A DNA stretch of 41,863 nt from Rhizophagus sp. LPA8_4_AMF. Lineage: Eukaryota > Glomeromycota > Glomeromycetes > Glomerales > Glomeraceae. How positions within the stretch are numbered: position 1 is the first letter of the stretch; every line of letters starts with the position of its first letter. This document shows positions 1 through 13,200 of the stretch, one piece after another. Below the pieces are notes generated by a model. It saw nothing but the letters and a program-made list of their open reading frames with translations, did no database searches and had not been told where the DNA came from. A program made the position numbers and the translations under genes. The stretch lies in contig JADRCO010000234.1 in assembly GCA_021464525.1 (NCBI GenBank), positions 1-41,863 of the forward strand. The letters are read 5' to 3'.

Positions 1-1814
1 ATGAAAGTATAAAGAACCTAAGATTTTGTTCTTTTGACCCTAGCAATTTCGTTCAGTTGTAATTTGTTCATTAATAAAATTCAAATTTTATCGTAAATTG
101 CGTAATTTAAATATGAAAAGATTTGGAAGAATTGAGGATTATTTCCTTACTTATAATGTGTGAATAAAAGAATTAATCAAAAAAGGTACGCATCTTGATA
201 AATGAAAAAAACTATTGGAATTTTTACCTTTCATCTTTTTCTTTTAAATTATTTAATAGAAAGAATTATTACATTTTTGTGATAATGTATTGGTGCGGCA
301 ACTATATGTAGTAGAATTATTGTATATCAGAACGCATGATTTAGTCGATATTATAAATGAGGAGAGTATCGGGTAATTGGTCAAAAATCCCAGGTACTAC
401 CTGAATGCATCCAAGATAACTACTCAAGATTCGCTATCAAATAATTTTAATCATGAAAAAGGTTGTATAAGCTTTTATTGAGTAATTTTTTTGCAATAAA
501 AATACAGTATGTAACGAAAAGTTTCCGGTTCGAAAATAATATTTTTTAAATCGCAACCATCAGACCCGAACCCAGGTGATCTTGCCATGGTCAAGTGCAT
601 TCTATATATTTTATTGACTTATCACCATTCTATTAAAGGTATTTGCAAAAAAAAAAAAAAAAATTGCCTATTTGCATTTTCTCCATACAATACCTTATAA
701 ATATATCCCCAGATCCCGGTTCCAATGATCTGGACCATATCAATTTATCCTAATTGTATGCATATTGATTGGGAAATCTTTTTCTGCTTAATAAAATTTA
801 GCTAAATTTTGTTTGTTTCGCAAAAAAAAAGTGCGGAGAAAACGTGATAATCTTTTCGTTTATCGATAAAAAAAAAAAATCATGGAATATAACATTATTT
901 CGCTTTAGATGAATTCCGAATGTGAAAAAGTGTCACAGAATTTCTCTGAAACTCCTTAAATTGATTTATCGCAAAATCAAATAATTACCTTGGACCCATA
1001 CAGTACAAATATTATAAGTTCCAGGGACTCCCGTATGAAAGATATTGTGATAATTACCCTGAAAAAAGAAATAAATCAAATTAAATTTATTTTACGTTTA
1101 TGTACATGTACTGTATCTGTTTTATATTTATAATATTATTAACCTTCACTTTGAAAGTATTTTGTTCATACGATAGTTACTAAGAATTTTTGTGCATAAA
1201 AAGTTCAATTGGTTTATAAGATAACTATCCGGCGTTTACCGTTTGGGATAACTATAATCAGTAAAATAAAACACTGCCAGCCTCTATACATGCTGAATAA
1301 TTACGCGTTATTTCAAATTATGTCATCTGATTTATCGTAGGTCACTCGCCTAAAGATAATAATTATATTACTAATTCACAAATTCACATGATAAATGCAT
1401 CATGAACAATACTTTAGTCTTATAAAGTTAAGCAAAATTCCCTAGAGAACACATTTAAAATAATCAAAAAATAAAGATACTCCGCACATCTTTCCAAAAA
1501 AAAGTGGGTAAATAGGGCTTATGCTTATTTAACATTTTATAGATTAACTTTTTGGGATAGTACTCGGAAATTCGGCCGTAATTATAATTGCGTAATAAAA
1601 ATTTTTTAAGCCTAAAAATGCCATCTGGAATATTCTACAATTGTGATACTGTGTCAGATTTCTCAATAAGCAGAATGTTTTAAAAACTCGCCATTTTCCT
1701 CTCTCTCAGCAGTCAATTTAACCTTTATATCCATTATCCATACGTCTTTTAATCCTTATATCCCATTTCCTCTATCTCCTCTCTCTTAAAAGTCATTTTA
1801 TTTACAAAAAAAAT
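1..1814. other. AT-rich intergenic region, no gene seen
   Basis: No open frame of useful length is present on either strand. The stretch has A and T homopolymer runs and scattered stops. The last 130 bases before the small ORF are pyrimidine-rich, with two CCTCTCTCT blocks (near 1700 and 1781) each followed by an AGTCA(A/T)TTTA motif. This pyrimidine-rich leader may be the core promoter or 5' UTR of the downstream gene; that is inference. A short LSU-rRNA-like motif at 563-595 is listed separately. Confidence 0.6.
563..595 (+). other. 33-nt motif resembling bacterial/mitochondrial LSU rRNA
   Basis: The block starting GACCCGAACCC and running through GGTGATCT and GCCATGG resembles, from memory, the conserved bacterial 23S segment around the GACCCGAAACCGGGTGATCT motif, at about 28 of 33 positions. 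It is less like the nuclear 28S equivalent. The flanks show no rRNA similarity I can recognise. A looser related block lies at 712-743 (AGATCCCGG, TGATCTGG, CCATATCA). It may be a tiny relic of organelle or endobacterial rDNA, or chance. Confidence 0.25.
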
Positions 1815-2030
1815 ATGGGATTATTAGCAGCTGCAGCCGTCACTGTTATTGGTGGTGCCGCTATTGCTGTCGGAGCCGGCCCTGTTGTAGCTGGACTCTT
1901 CGGAATCTCTCAAACTGGTATCGTCGCCGGGAGCTTGGCAGCTGGCGCTCAAGCCTACGTTGGAAACGTTGCGGCAGGTTCTGTTCTCGCCCAATTAACT
2001 TCAATGGCCATGTTAGCACCTACACCATAA
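1815..2030 (+). CDS. ISG12/IFI6-like small hydrophobic protein
   Basis: This is a 71-aa protein made almost wholly of Gly, Ala, Val, Ile and Leu, with no charged residue. It reads as two hydrophobic helices (about residues 2-29 and 37-67) joined by a short turn around FGISQTGI. The pattern GLFGISQTGIVAGSLAAG, then VGNVAAGSVLAQLTSM, matches the ISG12 (Ifi-6-16, IFI6/IFI27) family, whose motif is G-x-T-x-x-G-I-x-x-G-S-x-A followed by a second A-G-S-x-x-A-x-L-Q-S-like repeat. Animal members are about 80-130 aa and sit in mitochondrial or ER membranes, affecting apoptosis and innate immunity; the role in fungi is not known to me. The gene is intronless. Its ATG follows a pyrimidine-rich leader and its local G+C is far above the flanks, which supports coding. 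The family call rests on pattern only. Confidence 0.7.
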   Translation: MGLLAAAAVTVIGGAAIAVGAGPVVAGLFGISQTGIVAGSLAAGAQAYVGNVAAGSVLAQLTSMAMLAPTP

Positions 2031-4487
2031 AAGGTTTTTACCATCTTTCATTCGTTTTTTCCTGTGACAATATCAATGTAAAGCAACCTATTGATAGGGT
2101 TTTTTTTTCATAGCCGTTTGTCACTCGCTTGTCATGGCCGTTCTAATCTCGAATAATAAATTATTTTATTAAAATACTGCATTATGTTGTCTCAATTCAG
2201 AAACATATTTTAAACCAGTATTTTAATTTCATGTATAAATAGAAAAATAATTGGGATATTAATTATTTTTTTTTTTCGACATTTTATTACAAATTGATAT
2301 ATATTTTAAATTTTTTTTTAAAAAAAATTTTTTTTCTTTTTTAACTTTTTTTTTAGTTATTTTTCTTTTTTTTAACCTTTTTTTTTTAGTTATTTTTCTT
2401 TTTTTTTAACCCTTTTTTTTAACCTTTTTTTTTGATTTATTTGTTTTTTTTTTATTAATCTTTTTGATATGAATTAATAAATCATAATTGACAAAATATG
2501 AATGATTTTATTTTATTTTATTTTTTAATTTTTCGTAAGATTTTTTATTTCGCACAGAAAAAATCTTTAAAAACAAAAAAAAAAAAAAATTTTTTGAGCA
2601 TATTTTATAATAATTTAACGTGAATAATATTTTGAACTTTGAAAGTAATATCAAACTATTTGAGAAAAGTCCAAAAAATTACTTTTTGTATTATTTAATA
2701 AAAAATGGATAAATTGAAACGTTAACGTGTTTTACGGATAGATATACTGTAAATAATTTTATATCAACTGTCCCGCTATATGTCTAAATTAATCTCACGA
2801 AAAGATTCTTTACGTTAATAAGATTAACTGCCCAAATTCTCAAAAAAAAAATATATATAATGGAGGTGTTATTCATTTACAAGTAATATTTGCGTAATAT
2901 TGAGATTATTGTACATATTGTGAATTTCATAATTTATGATCAGGTACTGTATGTATGTACGTCTTCCTTTAGAATGGCTTTGTTACTAATTATAATACTA
3001 TCCAATCATTATTTTTTCTATATCTAGCACAGAGTTAATAAGTTATAATTAATTTTCTGTGAAGTTCTCAGATATAGAATTCATGAGTTCAAATTACGTT
3101 GGTTATTTAATTTTTTTTTAATTTATTTTATTTTACGACACATCGACACAATATCAAAATTATATAGATCATTTGAATTTTATCACCTGCTCAGAAATTT
3201 AAGAATTGTCAATTTTATAAAGCATCTTACATTCTTACCAGGAAACCGATAATTTCTTATATCATTTTGCCCAAAATATTTCAAAAGATTCCCTTAAAAT
3301 CACTCCTTTTGAAACAATATTCCTTTGAAGAAAATATTCGATCGATAGCAACACTACATTGTACAGTACATATATTTTACGACTATAGTGTGCTGATCTA
3401 TGATGGACGCAGTGCAATAATGTACTTTTAAAACATAAAGTTATGGTGAACTTTACACTTATCTTCAATATTGATACTTATATTTTCATTCCAGTTTATT
3501 AGTGTCTATCTTCATATCTATTAATCATACTTATATCTAAAATTGTTGCAAAACCTCAATATATCAAAAAGTAACAAATATTGTTTTACTGTAAGGGGCG
3601 TGGGCGCGTACGTGTATGCACCCGTTTTTGGTGAAACAGTGAAACACGCTTATTTCTTATAACATTAAAAAACATGATACATTTTTAGTTTTTTCGGGAC
3701 ACCAGAAAAAACACAATACCAAACAAACCCGGAAACAAAAAATATTTCTAATTATAGCGTGTCTATTAAGAAATAATTTGATTTATAATTCACTTTACTA
3801 TATATTCAAAATCATTGTAATAAATTATTATGTATTGTCACGTATGCCTAGCCTTGAACACGTAGAATTACATGTAATATCCACGTCTTCAAAATGGAAT
3901 GTTCTTAAATTACTACTTCCGATCCCAAATATTTGACAAATTGTCAAATCTATATTAACCGAATCGTAAATATTGGTCCAAAAAAAAACCTCTTTTTTTT
4001 TTAAATATAGTTACATGAAAAAGAAGATATGGCTTATAATTACCAAGCTTTATAATCGATTTCACAAATATTATTATTGCTTAGCAATTGGGCTGATTAA
4101 AAAGATTTTCCTACTAAGCCACTCAAAATAACTTTTATTTGTATGACATTTTTTTTAATTCTTGATTTTTCGCTAGATCTTTGCTTAATTTGATGAAATT
4201 TTTTGTTAATCATATTTAAATTTGTTCATAATTAAAAAAATAATAAATGATTATATCCTTTCCCGTTGCGTATATGTTAAGCAAGGAAGTATTGAACACA
4301 AAATTTACAAAAAGAATGTGGCGAGGTTATTCTCATAAGATCGTGAGCATTTTATAATATATGCGTTCATTTATTTATTTATTTATTTCCGTTTTTTCAA
4401 AAAAATTTTTTTTTTTTTTTCGTTTTTCTTTCCTTCCCCTTTTCTTTCCTCTCTTTTTTTGCAAAATTCAATAAAACCAACAAAATT
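2031..4487. other. AT-rich intergenic region with low-complexity tracts
   Basis: No credible gene is seen; the 68-aa minus-strand ORF at 3262-3468 has no recognisable composition or motif. A T-rich low-complexity block lies at 2262-2460. Around 3595-3630 there is a short island of high G+C (GGGGCGTGGGCGCGTACG) that stands out in this AT-rich context. An imperfect inverted pair containing GCGTGT and AAGAAATAA near 3645-3780 suggests an old transposon end. A (TTTA)n run near 4365-4388 and a C/T-rich tract at 4405-4460 precede the F-box gene and may be its promoter. Confidence 0.5.
2262..2460 (+). repeat. T-rich low-complexity tract with a short tandem unit
   Basis: This is a poly-T dominated tract in which a unit of about 28-30 nt, TTTAGTTATTTTTC followed by Ts and AACC, is repeated imperfectly at about 2350, 2385 and 2410. 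It most likely arose by replication slippage. No coding potential is seen on either strand. Confidence 0.7.
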
Positions 4488-6383
4488 ATGGGGCAATATT
4501 GTTTTTTACTTCGTCGTATAATCCATATAATAAATCATAGATCAAAAAAGACAGAATTAAAATCTAAAGAAGCTAAAGAAGCAACAACAGTTAAAAAACA
4601 TAAACAATTTTTTGAAATTGAATGTGAACAAGAATTATTTAATGATTTAGGAAATTATGAACATGTAAGATTAGAATCTTTAGAAAAATCAAAATTAGAA
4701 GATTTTTCATCAGAATTATTATCATCATCTTCATCTTCAACAAAATCATCAACAATAACAACAACAGATTTATCATCATTACCAATGGAATGTCTTACAC
4801 AAATATTTAAAAATGTAGGATTTTCAGGATTATTTTCATGTTTATTAGTTTGTCGTTCTTGGTGTAGGAATGTTATTCCTATATTATGGTCAAAACCTTT
4901 TGATAAATTATCAAAAGATTGTAGATATAAACTTATTAGAACTTATATAACTTGTTTATCAGAAGAAGAAAAAATTTTTTTAAATTCAAAACTTTTAAAA
5001 TATGGATTTAAAATACCTAATAATAAAAATAGTTTATTTAATTATTCAATATATTTAAAAGATTTATCTTACGTTGAATTATATCAATCAGTTGATTCTG
5101 GTATAAAATATTATCGTAAATCTTTTATTGGAAGGAATACTTATAAATTAACTTATTTAATAACAAAATCATTATGTAAAATGTTTTTAACAAAAAATAT
5201 AACTGATCCTTCTTATAATTTACAATCTTTTAAAATAGATAAATATTTTATACAAAATGATGATATTTTTCCTAATATTGAATTATTTACAAAATTTTAT
5301 CCTGGTTTATCACAAATTACTAAATTCTCTTTTAATTATTATAATCCAATTTCTGATAACCTTTTTAAATTTTTACAATATTTCCCTTCTTTATGTAAAG
5401 GATTACTTCATTTAGATATAACTTTACCTTATTATGAAAATAATCAAATAATAATAGATTTATTAATTTCTATTATTAAAGCTCAAAAAAATTTACAAGA
5501 ATTTAATTTATCTGGTGCTAGAATTGGTGCAAATTTTATTATACCAATCCTTTTTTCTTTTCATTGTAATAGTTTAATTTCAATTAAATTTCAAAATATT
5601 AATTTTCATAAGGTTAATTTACGTTCAATAATTTCTTGTAAAAAATTAGAAAATCTTACAATTTATCATTGTACTGGTTTAATTGAATCTAGTTTACCTT
5701 TATTAGTAAAAGATTTTAATTCTTCTCATTATAATGATATGAGATTAAAATCTTTAAATATTGGATGTTCTCCAAAATGTTCTCAAATTCCAAAATTAAT
5801 TCTTGAATCTTTACTTTCTACAACTTGTCAAGAATTATGTTTGGATTTAATCACTCCAGAAATCATTAATGCCATTAAGAATCGTTGTCAAAATATCACC
5901 ACATTAAAACTTCGGGATTATTTCATTAGTAATGATGATATTACAACAGAATCTTCTTCTTCTTCTTTTACATCTAATTCTTTATTATATAATTTATTTC
6001 ATGCTTTATTATTAGAAAGGTTAACAATTATTATTAGTCCAAAGAATAGTGATTATGAAGAATTAAACATTCATGCTAGAGATTTACCATCAAGTTGTTG
6101 GTATTTAGAATTACAATGTGGTTATTCTGTTAGAAAATTATGTGAATTATTATTAAGTGATGAAAGTGTGGCTCCAATTAAAGTATTAATTATAAATTAT
6201 TTAAGATTAGATATTTCTCATTTGATGATCGTAAGAGATTTTGCAATGGTCAAAGGAACTTTGAAATATTTTGGAATTGGTGGAAGAAATGATTTTGATA
6301 AAGATGAATTAGATGTTATTAAAGAATTACAATATAAATATAATGTTACCGTTAATTATAATGACGGTAACATACTGTACTAG
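4488..6383 (+). CDS. F-box protein with LRR-like C-terminal region
   Basis: This is an intronless 631-aa protein. An F-box lies at about residues 94-138: it starts SSLPMECLTQIF, has a LLVCRSWCRNVIPILW core, and ends at W-S-K-P-F. A serine-rich linker (about residues 77-93) precedes it. The rest holds irregular leucine-rich stretches such as LKSLNIGC, LQEFNLSG and LENLTIYHC, in the manner of divergent LRRs. F-box proteins bind Skp1 and bring substrates to SCF ubiquitin ligases. The order of F-box, long unassigned middle and LRR-like end is typical of the very large F-box family of Rhizophagus-like fungi; the substrate cannot be predicted. The basic N-terminus (MGQYCFLLRR) is unusual, and translation might begin further in, for example at the methionine of the F-box (SLPMEC), though the long frame favours the first ATG. 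Codon use is extremely AT-biased. Confidence 0.9.
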   Translation: MGQYCFLLRRIIHIINHRSKKTELKSKEAKEATTVKKHKQFFEIECEQELFNDLGNYEHVRLESLEKSKLEDFSSELLSSSSSSTKSSTITTTDLSSLPMECLTQIFKNVGFSGLFSCLLVCRSWCRNVIPILWSKPFDKLSKDCRYKLIRTYITCLSEEEKIFLNSKLLKYGFKIPNNKNSLFNYSIYLKDLSYVELYQSVDSGIKYYRKSFIGRNTYKLTYLITKSLCKMFLTKNITDPSYNLQSFKIDKYFIQNDDIFPNIELFTKFYPGLSQITKFSFNYYNPISDNLFKFLQYFPSLCKGLLHLDITLPYYENNQIIIDLLISIIKAQKNLQEFNLSGARIGANFIIPILFSFHCNSLISIKFQNINFHKVNLRSIISCKKLENLTIYHCTGLIESSLPLLVKDFNSSHYNDMRLKSLNIGCSPKCSQIPKLILESLLSTTCQELCLDLITPEIINAIKNRCQNITTLKLRDYFISNDDITTESSSSSFTSNSLLYNLFHALLLERLTIIISPKNSDYEELNIHARDLPSSCWYLELQCGYSVRKLCELLLSDESVAPIKVLIINYLRLDISHLMIVRDFAMVKGTLKYFGIGGRNDFDKDELDVIKELQYKYNVTVNYNDGNILY

Positions 6384-7288
6384 ATGTTACATAAGTTGAC
6401 AATATTTATACACCTTTTATATCTTTTATTCATATATATTTACTTATTTTTTTTTTTTTTTATTGAACATTTAATAAAAAAATTTTGTATAGCAATTTTT
6501 CGTGAGTTGTGATTTATGCATATAGTCTACAGGCCATACTTTGTATTATGATCATTACATATTTTCTCGGCTCTAGAAACATAACAATATTTGGAGTTAA
6601 AAATATACTAGAAAAGGATGATATTAAAGAGATGAAAAAAATATGATTTATATAGCTGTTACACTTCAAATTATAACTCGTTGATGTTTATATCGTCTTC
6701 TAATTCTTCTATTTATTTTCTTGTACTATATAGGATATTTTATTCATGATTAAACATGAGTACCCATTATCATATATAGAGGGGTTTATCATACTAAAGA
6801 CAATATATAAAATATTTTTCCGTTCAATAGTGATATCTTTCAGATTTGTTTATTTGTTAAATATTTTTTTTTTTTAAAAAAAAAATCCCTTACCTGTTAC
6901 TGACCCTCAATAACTTATCATTGATATTGTTACTACACTAAATGCAACCAAAAATTTTAATAGAGACTTAATGTTCACATATTGTATAATATCAGGAATT
7001 TAAAGATTCAGTAACTTTTTTTGAATAGCTGGTAGAGTTTTATGGTTTCATAAAATGTGAAATCATTTGACACATTAAAATTTAACAAAATAAAAAACTA
7101 TCGAAAAAAAAAATCAATATATGGAAAGTAATCAGTTTCTGTCTGCTATTCAGTGCTATACATTATTCTTTGTATTTATGTCGTACACTTAAACAGCAAT
7201 GCGCCAAACATCTGACAGCTTCTTTATCCGTTTAATTATAATTGCTATCAACCTCTCTCTATCATTACGCTAATATCATGAATTTTTA
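6384..7288. other. Intergenic region between convergent genes
   Basis: It lies between the stop of the F-box gene (+) and the stop of the exportin gene (-), so it holds two 3' UTRs. AATAAA-like signals occur near 6470. Poly-T/poly-A runs lie near 6449, 6866 and 7100. No gene or repeat is recognised. Confidence 0.6.
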
Positions 7289-10200
7289 TTAATCGAACAG
7301 ATCAGCTAATCCTGTTGGATCATCTACATCCAATACTCCTATTTTAGGTTTTATGTAATTCCCTGCAAGAGTTCTCTTTGTACTTTTTTGTTCTGTAATA
7401 TTTATTTTAAACCATTCACCTTTCGAAACCTAAGTTTTGCAGGAAAAATATTAAACAATTTTTCTGGGTTATGTTAATTATAATTTTTGATTTAAAGTAT
7501 AATTACCCCAGTTATTCCTTCTAAAAATTTTTTTACAATGTTTTTTCTTATCTTAAGTTCAGGCGCTTGGCTTAAATCAACTTCGAATTTCTATAAGAAA
7601 TTAAAATTAAAAATAATCCGAAAAATCTAATAAATAAACTTGTTTCTTACTTGTAACTTTCCATAGTCCATATTTAACAAGTTAGCAAAAGTTTCAAAAG
7701 GTATAGTAGAAATAGGTCTCAAATCGATATAAATATCCGTTATTAAAGATATTATGACAGGATGTGATTCTTTATGATAACCATCATGAAGTGCCTAAAT
7801 TGACCAAGTTAATCCGCTTTTTATAAAGAAATTTGTAAGAAAATAACAGATAATTGAATAATACTCGTATAACTTACTTGTAAAGCTGAAGATAATAATT
7901 CTTTTCCAACAAATTCCCTTAGTGCTTCTCGTTTTATTAAACTTGGCAATATTCTTACACATAACTGAGTTGTCCGTATACATGACACAGAGTCCTTACA
8001 TGTCATTAAATGGCATAGACTTTTTAATAAATATTCTGTTATAGGCTACAGTTTTATTTTAAAAATTATTATTATTATTATTATTTTAAAAAAACGATTT
8101 TGTAAGACTTTACCACATAATCCAGCATAAATTCTTTTAATTCGTCATTTTCTAATTTATTTTGAAAATAGATTTAAATAAAATAAATAAATATTAAATA
8201 TATCTTAATTTTATGTTTATATTGACAAATTATTAAATCAATTATTAACTTATTAACTTACTACTAGCACCAGATCCGAAGATAGGTTCTAATAAATCCA
8301 CATAAGCCCTTGTTAAGTCTCTTAAAATCTTTTCGTTAAATATTTCTTCAAATTCATTACTGTTTATATCTAATGAATTTTGTTCAAATGCACTCGCTCT
8401 GATAAAAAGATTATGAAAATTATTTAAATAATCTTTTGAACAAAATAACAAATGATAATATATAATAATTTACTCACTCTTCTAAAGTAGAAATATGTAC
8501 ACCTTTTATTATTAAATCATTCCATTCTTTTGATAATTTTTCGTTCATATACTTAAGTAATTGTGGTAAAAAACTTGAAAGTATCGAAGGTGTAGGACAA
8601 TTTAATATATATGGTCTCATTACTATATGTATCAATTAAACAAAATTCACCAGATTAAGGATTATGATAATGAAAGTTTTTCAATAATAATAATGATAAT
8701 TAAGGATATTTAGTAAATATTTCCAATGAATATTATTAATCCATTCAACATTTTCAAATAGTGACTGAGCTAGTAGTTCATTTACGTTTGGCAATGCTAT
8801 GTAAAAGTTGGAACCAAGAAGTGGCAATCGACCAAGTACGTAATAACTTAATATAATAAGATATAGCAATAATAATAAAAATAAGCAAATCATTTGTTAT
8901 AAAATAAAAGCGTCTTTTTTAATTACCAGTCAATTCTTGTACTTGAAAGCCATTTTCTAAGTAAATCAATAATCCCATCAAATGAACGTTGTGAATCTAT
9001 CATTGTAGATTTTTGTGGCACCCCAGCCACCCCTATTAAAAAATTTATATTTTAACGATTTAATTTATTAATTATTTAAACATATAAGTATATACCGATA
9101 ATTTTAGCTTTATCTTCATTAGAAAATGATATAATAGAATGTATTTCAACAGGAAATTCCCTCCAATTTTCAATATTCCAAACTTGGTGTAATACTCTAA
9201 GCGAGAAAGAAACCATAATAATATTAATCATTATAAAAAAATTAATATGAAGCTTCTCATAATAACTTACCTTATAAGATCAAGTGTTATATTTAATATG
9301 GAAGGTATATATTGCTGCCATAATTTTGATGCTTCAGTCACTATTGTATTATTTCCTTCCTACAATAAAAGTTATTATAAATAATTATTATAAATAATTA
9401 AAACTCATGCCCAGATTAATGCATATTTATTACCTTGGAAGAATAATCTGTGGTTCTTTTCAACCAACTTAAAATAGTGGTCAAAAACCAAGTTATAGTT
9501 CTATTCGATTTAGAAATACGGTCTTCTTCGAATGCTAAGTTATATACATTTGTCCCCTTTTGTTTAGTTTCATTGACTTTTTTTTTTTAAAAAAAAAAAA
9601 TTATTATTATTAATTAATATTAATTGAATAGACGTAATAATAAATTTTTTTTTTAAAAAAAATAACTTACCCATTTTAGCTAAAGAACTAAAACCAGTGT
9701 TGTCCAAGAATCCTTGAATTGATTTTATAACTGTTTTTTTTTGGAAATTATTAATGACTGGACTAACGATTGAATCAAATAATGGCTTTTTTTGTTCTAA
9801 CGAAATATTAGAAAAATACCTATATAAATTAAATTTTTAGATAAGTAAGGGGATTCTTAAAAGATGAAATTAATAACAATAAAAACTTACACTATCGATA
9901 ACAAAAATTCCAGCAAACAACTTTTTTCTCTTCCAGTAACAAGATGTTTATCCTTATCGATTATTCCATTAATATAACTATTGATATCGGAATATATATT
10001 CTAAAGGAAAAATAAATCTTAATTAATCCACTTATACAATAATTAACTAATCAAATACAAATGTTTTTTTAATTACAATTAAAATGTCAGGCATAGCAAC
10101 TCCAAATTTAATTAAAGTAGTAACAGCTCCAAATCTTAATCTCTTTATTGGAAGAGGTAATAAAGGATTTGCCGAAATATTATGTCCTGGTGGGCAAAAT

Positions 10201-13200
10201 GTTACAAATGTGAATATCTAAAAAATAAACATAAATAATTGGTTTAATAAAATGTTAAATACAAAAAAAAAGAAAACGTATATTATCACCTTTTGTAACA
10301 CTTGAAGAAGTAATCTTGAATCAATTTGTAAAATATTCTCAAATGCTTCTAATGCCGTTAGATATCTATGTATCATAAGCACATCCTAATAAAAAACAAT
10401 TGTTTAATTTAAGAAATTTCTCAAAAATAGAAATTCTCATTTATATCTTACTTCATATTTAATTTCTAACAACATTTGTAATAAATTATTCATTCCACTT
10501 ATAATTTGTTCTCTGTCCTCACTATTAATATCATTATAATCAACATTTTTAATTAATCTTCCTAATCCAATAACAATCGATTCCATTAAAATCATTTCAG
10601 CATCAAATTTAATATAAAATCCAGAATCAAGTTTAACAACTCCATTAACTAAAAAAACCGTATTTTTAAATGATTAATAAAAAAAGAAGAAATAAACTAA
10701 ACAACTTTTAGAGTCTTAACATTTGCTTACTATCTAAACTTTCGACATTAGGCCTCACGTTAAATGTAATTTGTATTCTATTAACTATCCATCTAAAAAT
10801 TTCAATAGGTCTTAAAACTGATACACTTTTTATAATTTCAATAATTTTTGTTGAACGTAATGCTTGACCAAATATTCGGCAGTCATTATCTGAATCAAAA
10901 TCAAGATCCATATAAAACGATGTGGGGGTTTCAGTAAACTCTGAAGGTCGGAATAACTTATTAAAAAAGTTGCTCATTAATTCATTAATTACTTAAAATA
11001 CACTAATCTTCAAAAAATGATAAAATAGAAGAACTGGTGTAATTACAATTGAAAGCCTTTCTGCCAATAATTCCAGCAACATTATTAATACTCTTTCTTG
11101 TTCTTTTATTATCTAATAAATAAAAACTCAAATTAGACAATTAAATTAAGAATAACAGTAAAAAAATTCCGTTTTACCCTTGAGATAAAATTATTTTTCA
11201 TTGCAGCTTGCCAAAATTCTAATGATATAGATGTTATCACATTTGATGGATGTTTCGAAATTAAATAAATTAATTCTAAATATCTAAAAAAAAAAGATCA
11301 TAAACAAATTATCTTTTTAAAAAGTAATAATTAAATATATTTAAATATTACTTTGGAAATCGTTTCGGCATCACTGAAATATTCTTAAAACAAATGTGTC
11401 TTACTCCCAAAGCAGTTATAGTCTACATATATAAAATAAATGAAGTAATTTTTAAAATAAAGATAATTATGATGAAAGTAATACGAACTTCAGCAAATCC
11501 TTTCAAATATGTGTATTCATCACTCTCCAATAATACTTCTTTTCCAACAGGTTGTATTTTAATATATGCATTATATAATAAATCCATACATTCTCCTTCA
11601 AATAATGGTTCAAAAACAATCGCACGATCTTCTACTGTCTGAAAATTCCGTAAAAAAATTTTCGCAAGACATTCGATTGCTTCCTATAATGTAATTCAAT
11701 AAAAAGTTTGTATACAAACTAGTAACTTGAAACTTCAAATCTTTGAAACATGAAAATATTATTTACCATCCTTATTCCATGGCAATCGATTAATAAACAG
11801 TTACATAGAATAAATATAGTATTTGATTCCACTATTGATCTAATTGAATAAAAAGAAATAGTGAGATATAATAAAAAGCAATTTACTAATTAATGTTCAT
11901 ATGTTTAAATTTAATACTTTGTAAGAATCCAATCCAAAGTAGCAGCTAAAGTATTTAAAATAGCGATAGCTAACTTTTCTTGTATTAAAATTAATTGTGG
12001 ATTTGGATTTATCAATTGTTTCTATAATTAACAGAATTAATAATTTTATTAATTTTATTTAAATTAACATTATCAGATACAATTTTTTTTTGGCTTATTA
12101 CTTGATTTTGCCATTCACCAACGATTTGTTCTAAACTTCTTGTCCACCGGATTAACCAGCCCTCATTATTCGGATCATCTCCAAACATAATAATGACATT
12201 TCCAGAACCTTCTCGTCTACTTTCCTTTTTCAATCCATCAGGATATTGAATTCTTAATATATTTGAACTTACAAATACACATTGTAATGAGTCTCGTACT
12301 TCGATTTCTTCCGCTAAATAACGACATATAAATAGCACAATTTCTTGTCTAGTTGGCTATATCGAATTATACAATGAATTTTAGATTGATTAAAGAAAAG
12401 CAAAAATAAAATGTGCATCATTCTGTAATGAAAACGTACACTTTCGCTATAAAGTCTTTGAAATAATTTGTCCATGTCATTCCATCTTGATGGCCACTCT
12501 TTCTTTGCTATTTCGGCAAATAATTTTGCAACTTTTTCTTTAATAAATGACTGTTCTGTCAATATATCTAGAGTTCCCTGAATATAAGTTGAATTAAAAA
12601 AAATCATGCACAAAAAAAAAAATCGAAAGCTTAATCGAATATTTTCTAAATACCCTTTCAACTAATTCAATAATAGCTTGTTTAATTTGTTGCTTATCAT
12701 CATTGTTGTAAATTCTATCATTCCATTTGAATTTAATTGCATTTTCTAGTAAATGCAATCCGAAATGACGTAATATTAGCGACTGATTATTCTCTATATG
12801 TGCCAAATATCTTCCATAAATTGGTGAACTTAAATGATCTTTAATTGAATCGCAATACTTTATATATTTTAAAAGTAAATATTCCGTTATTTTTTATTAA
12901 AATTTTTAAAATGATTAAAAAATGAAAAAAAGCAAACCTCTTGAGCTTTGATCCTTGCTTCATTTGTAGCCGATGGATTATAAATTATATCCAACGCTTG
13001 AACAATATTTTGTAATACTAACATTATTTAATAGAGAAAATTGTTTTTTGATTTTTAATTTTGATATAATTTTATTTTTTTATATTACAGATATTTTCCT
13101 CCAAAAAGAGAAAAATCGAAACCTTTGCAGGTATAGAAAAAGAAAAAGCTCTTTTTTCATGTCGTTAGAACTATATAATTTTTTTGGTAAATATTTTGTT

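Noticed and set aside
11394-11642. 82-aa plus-strand ORF
   Set aside because: It is antisense to exportin-5 exons and their introns.
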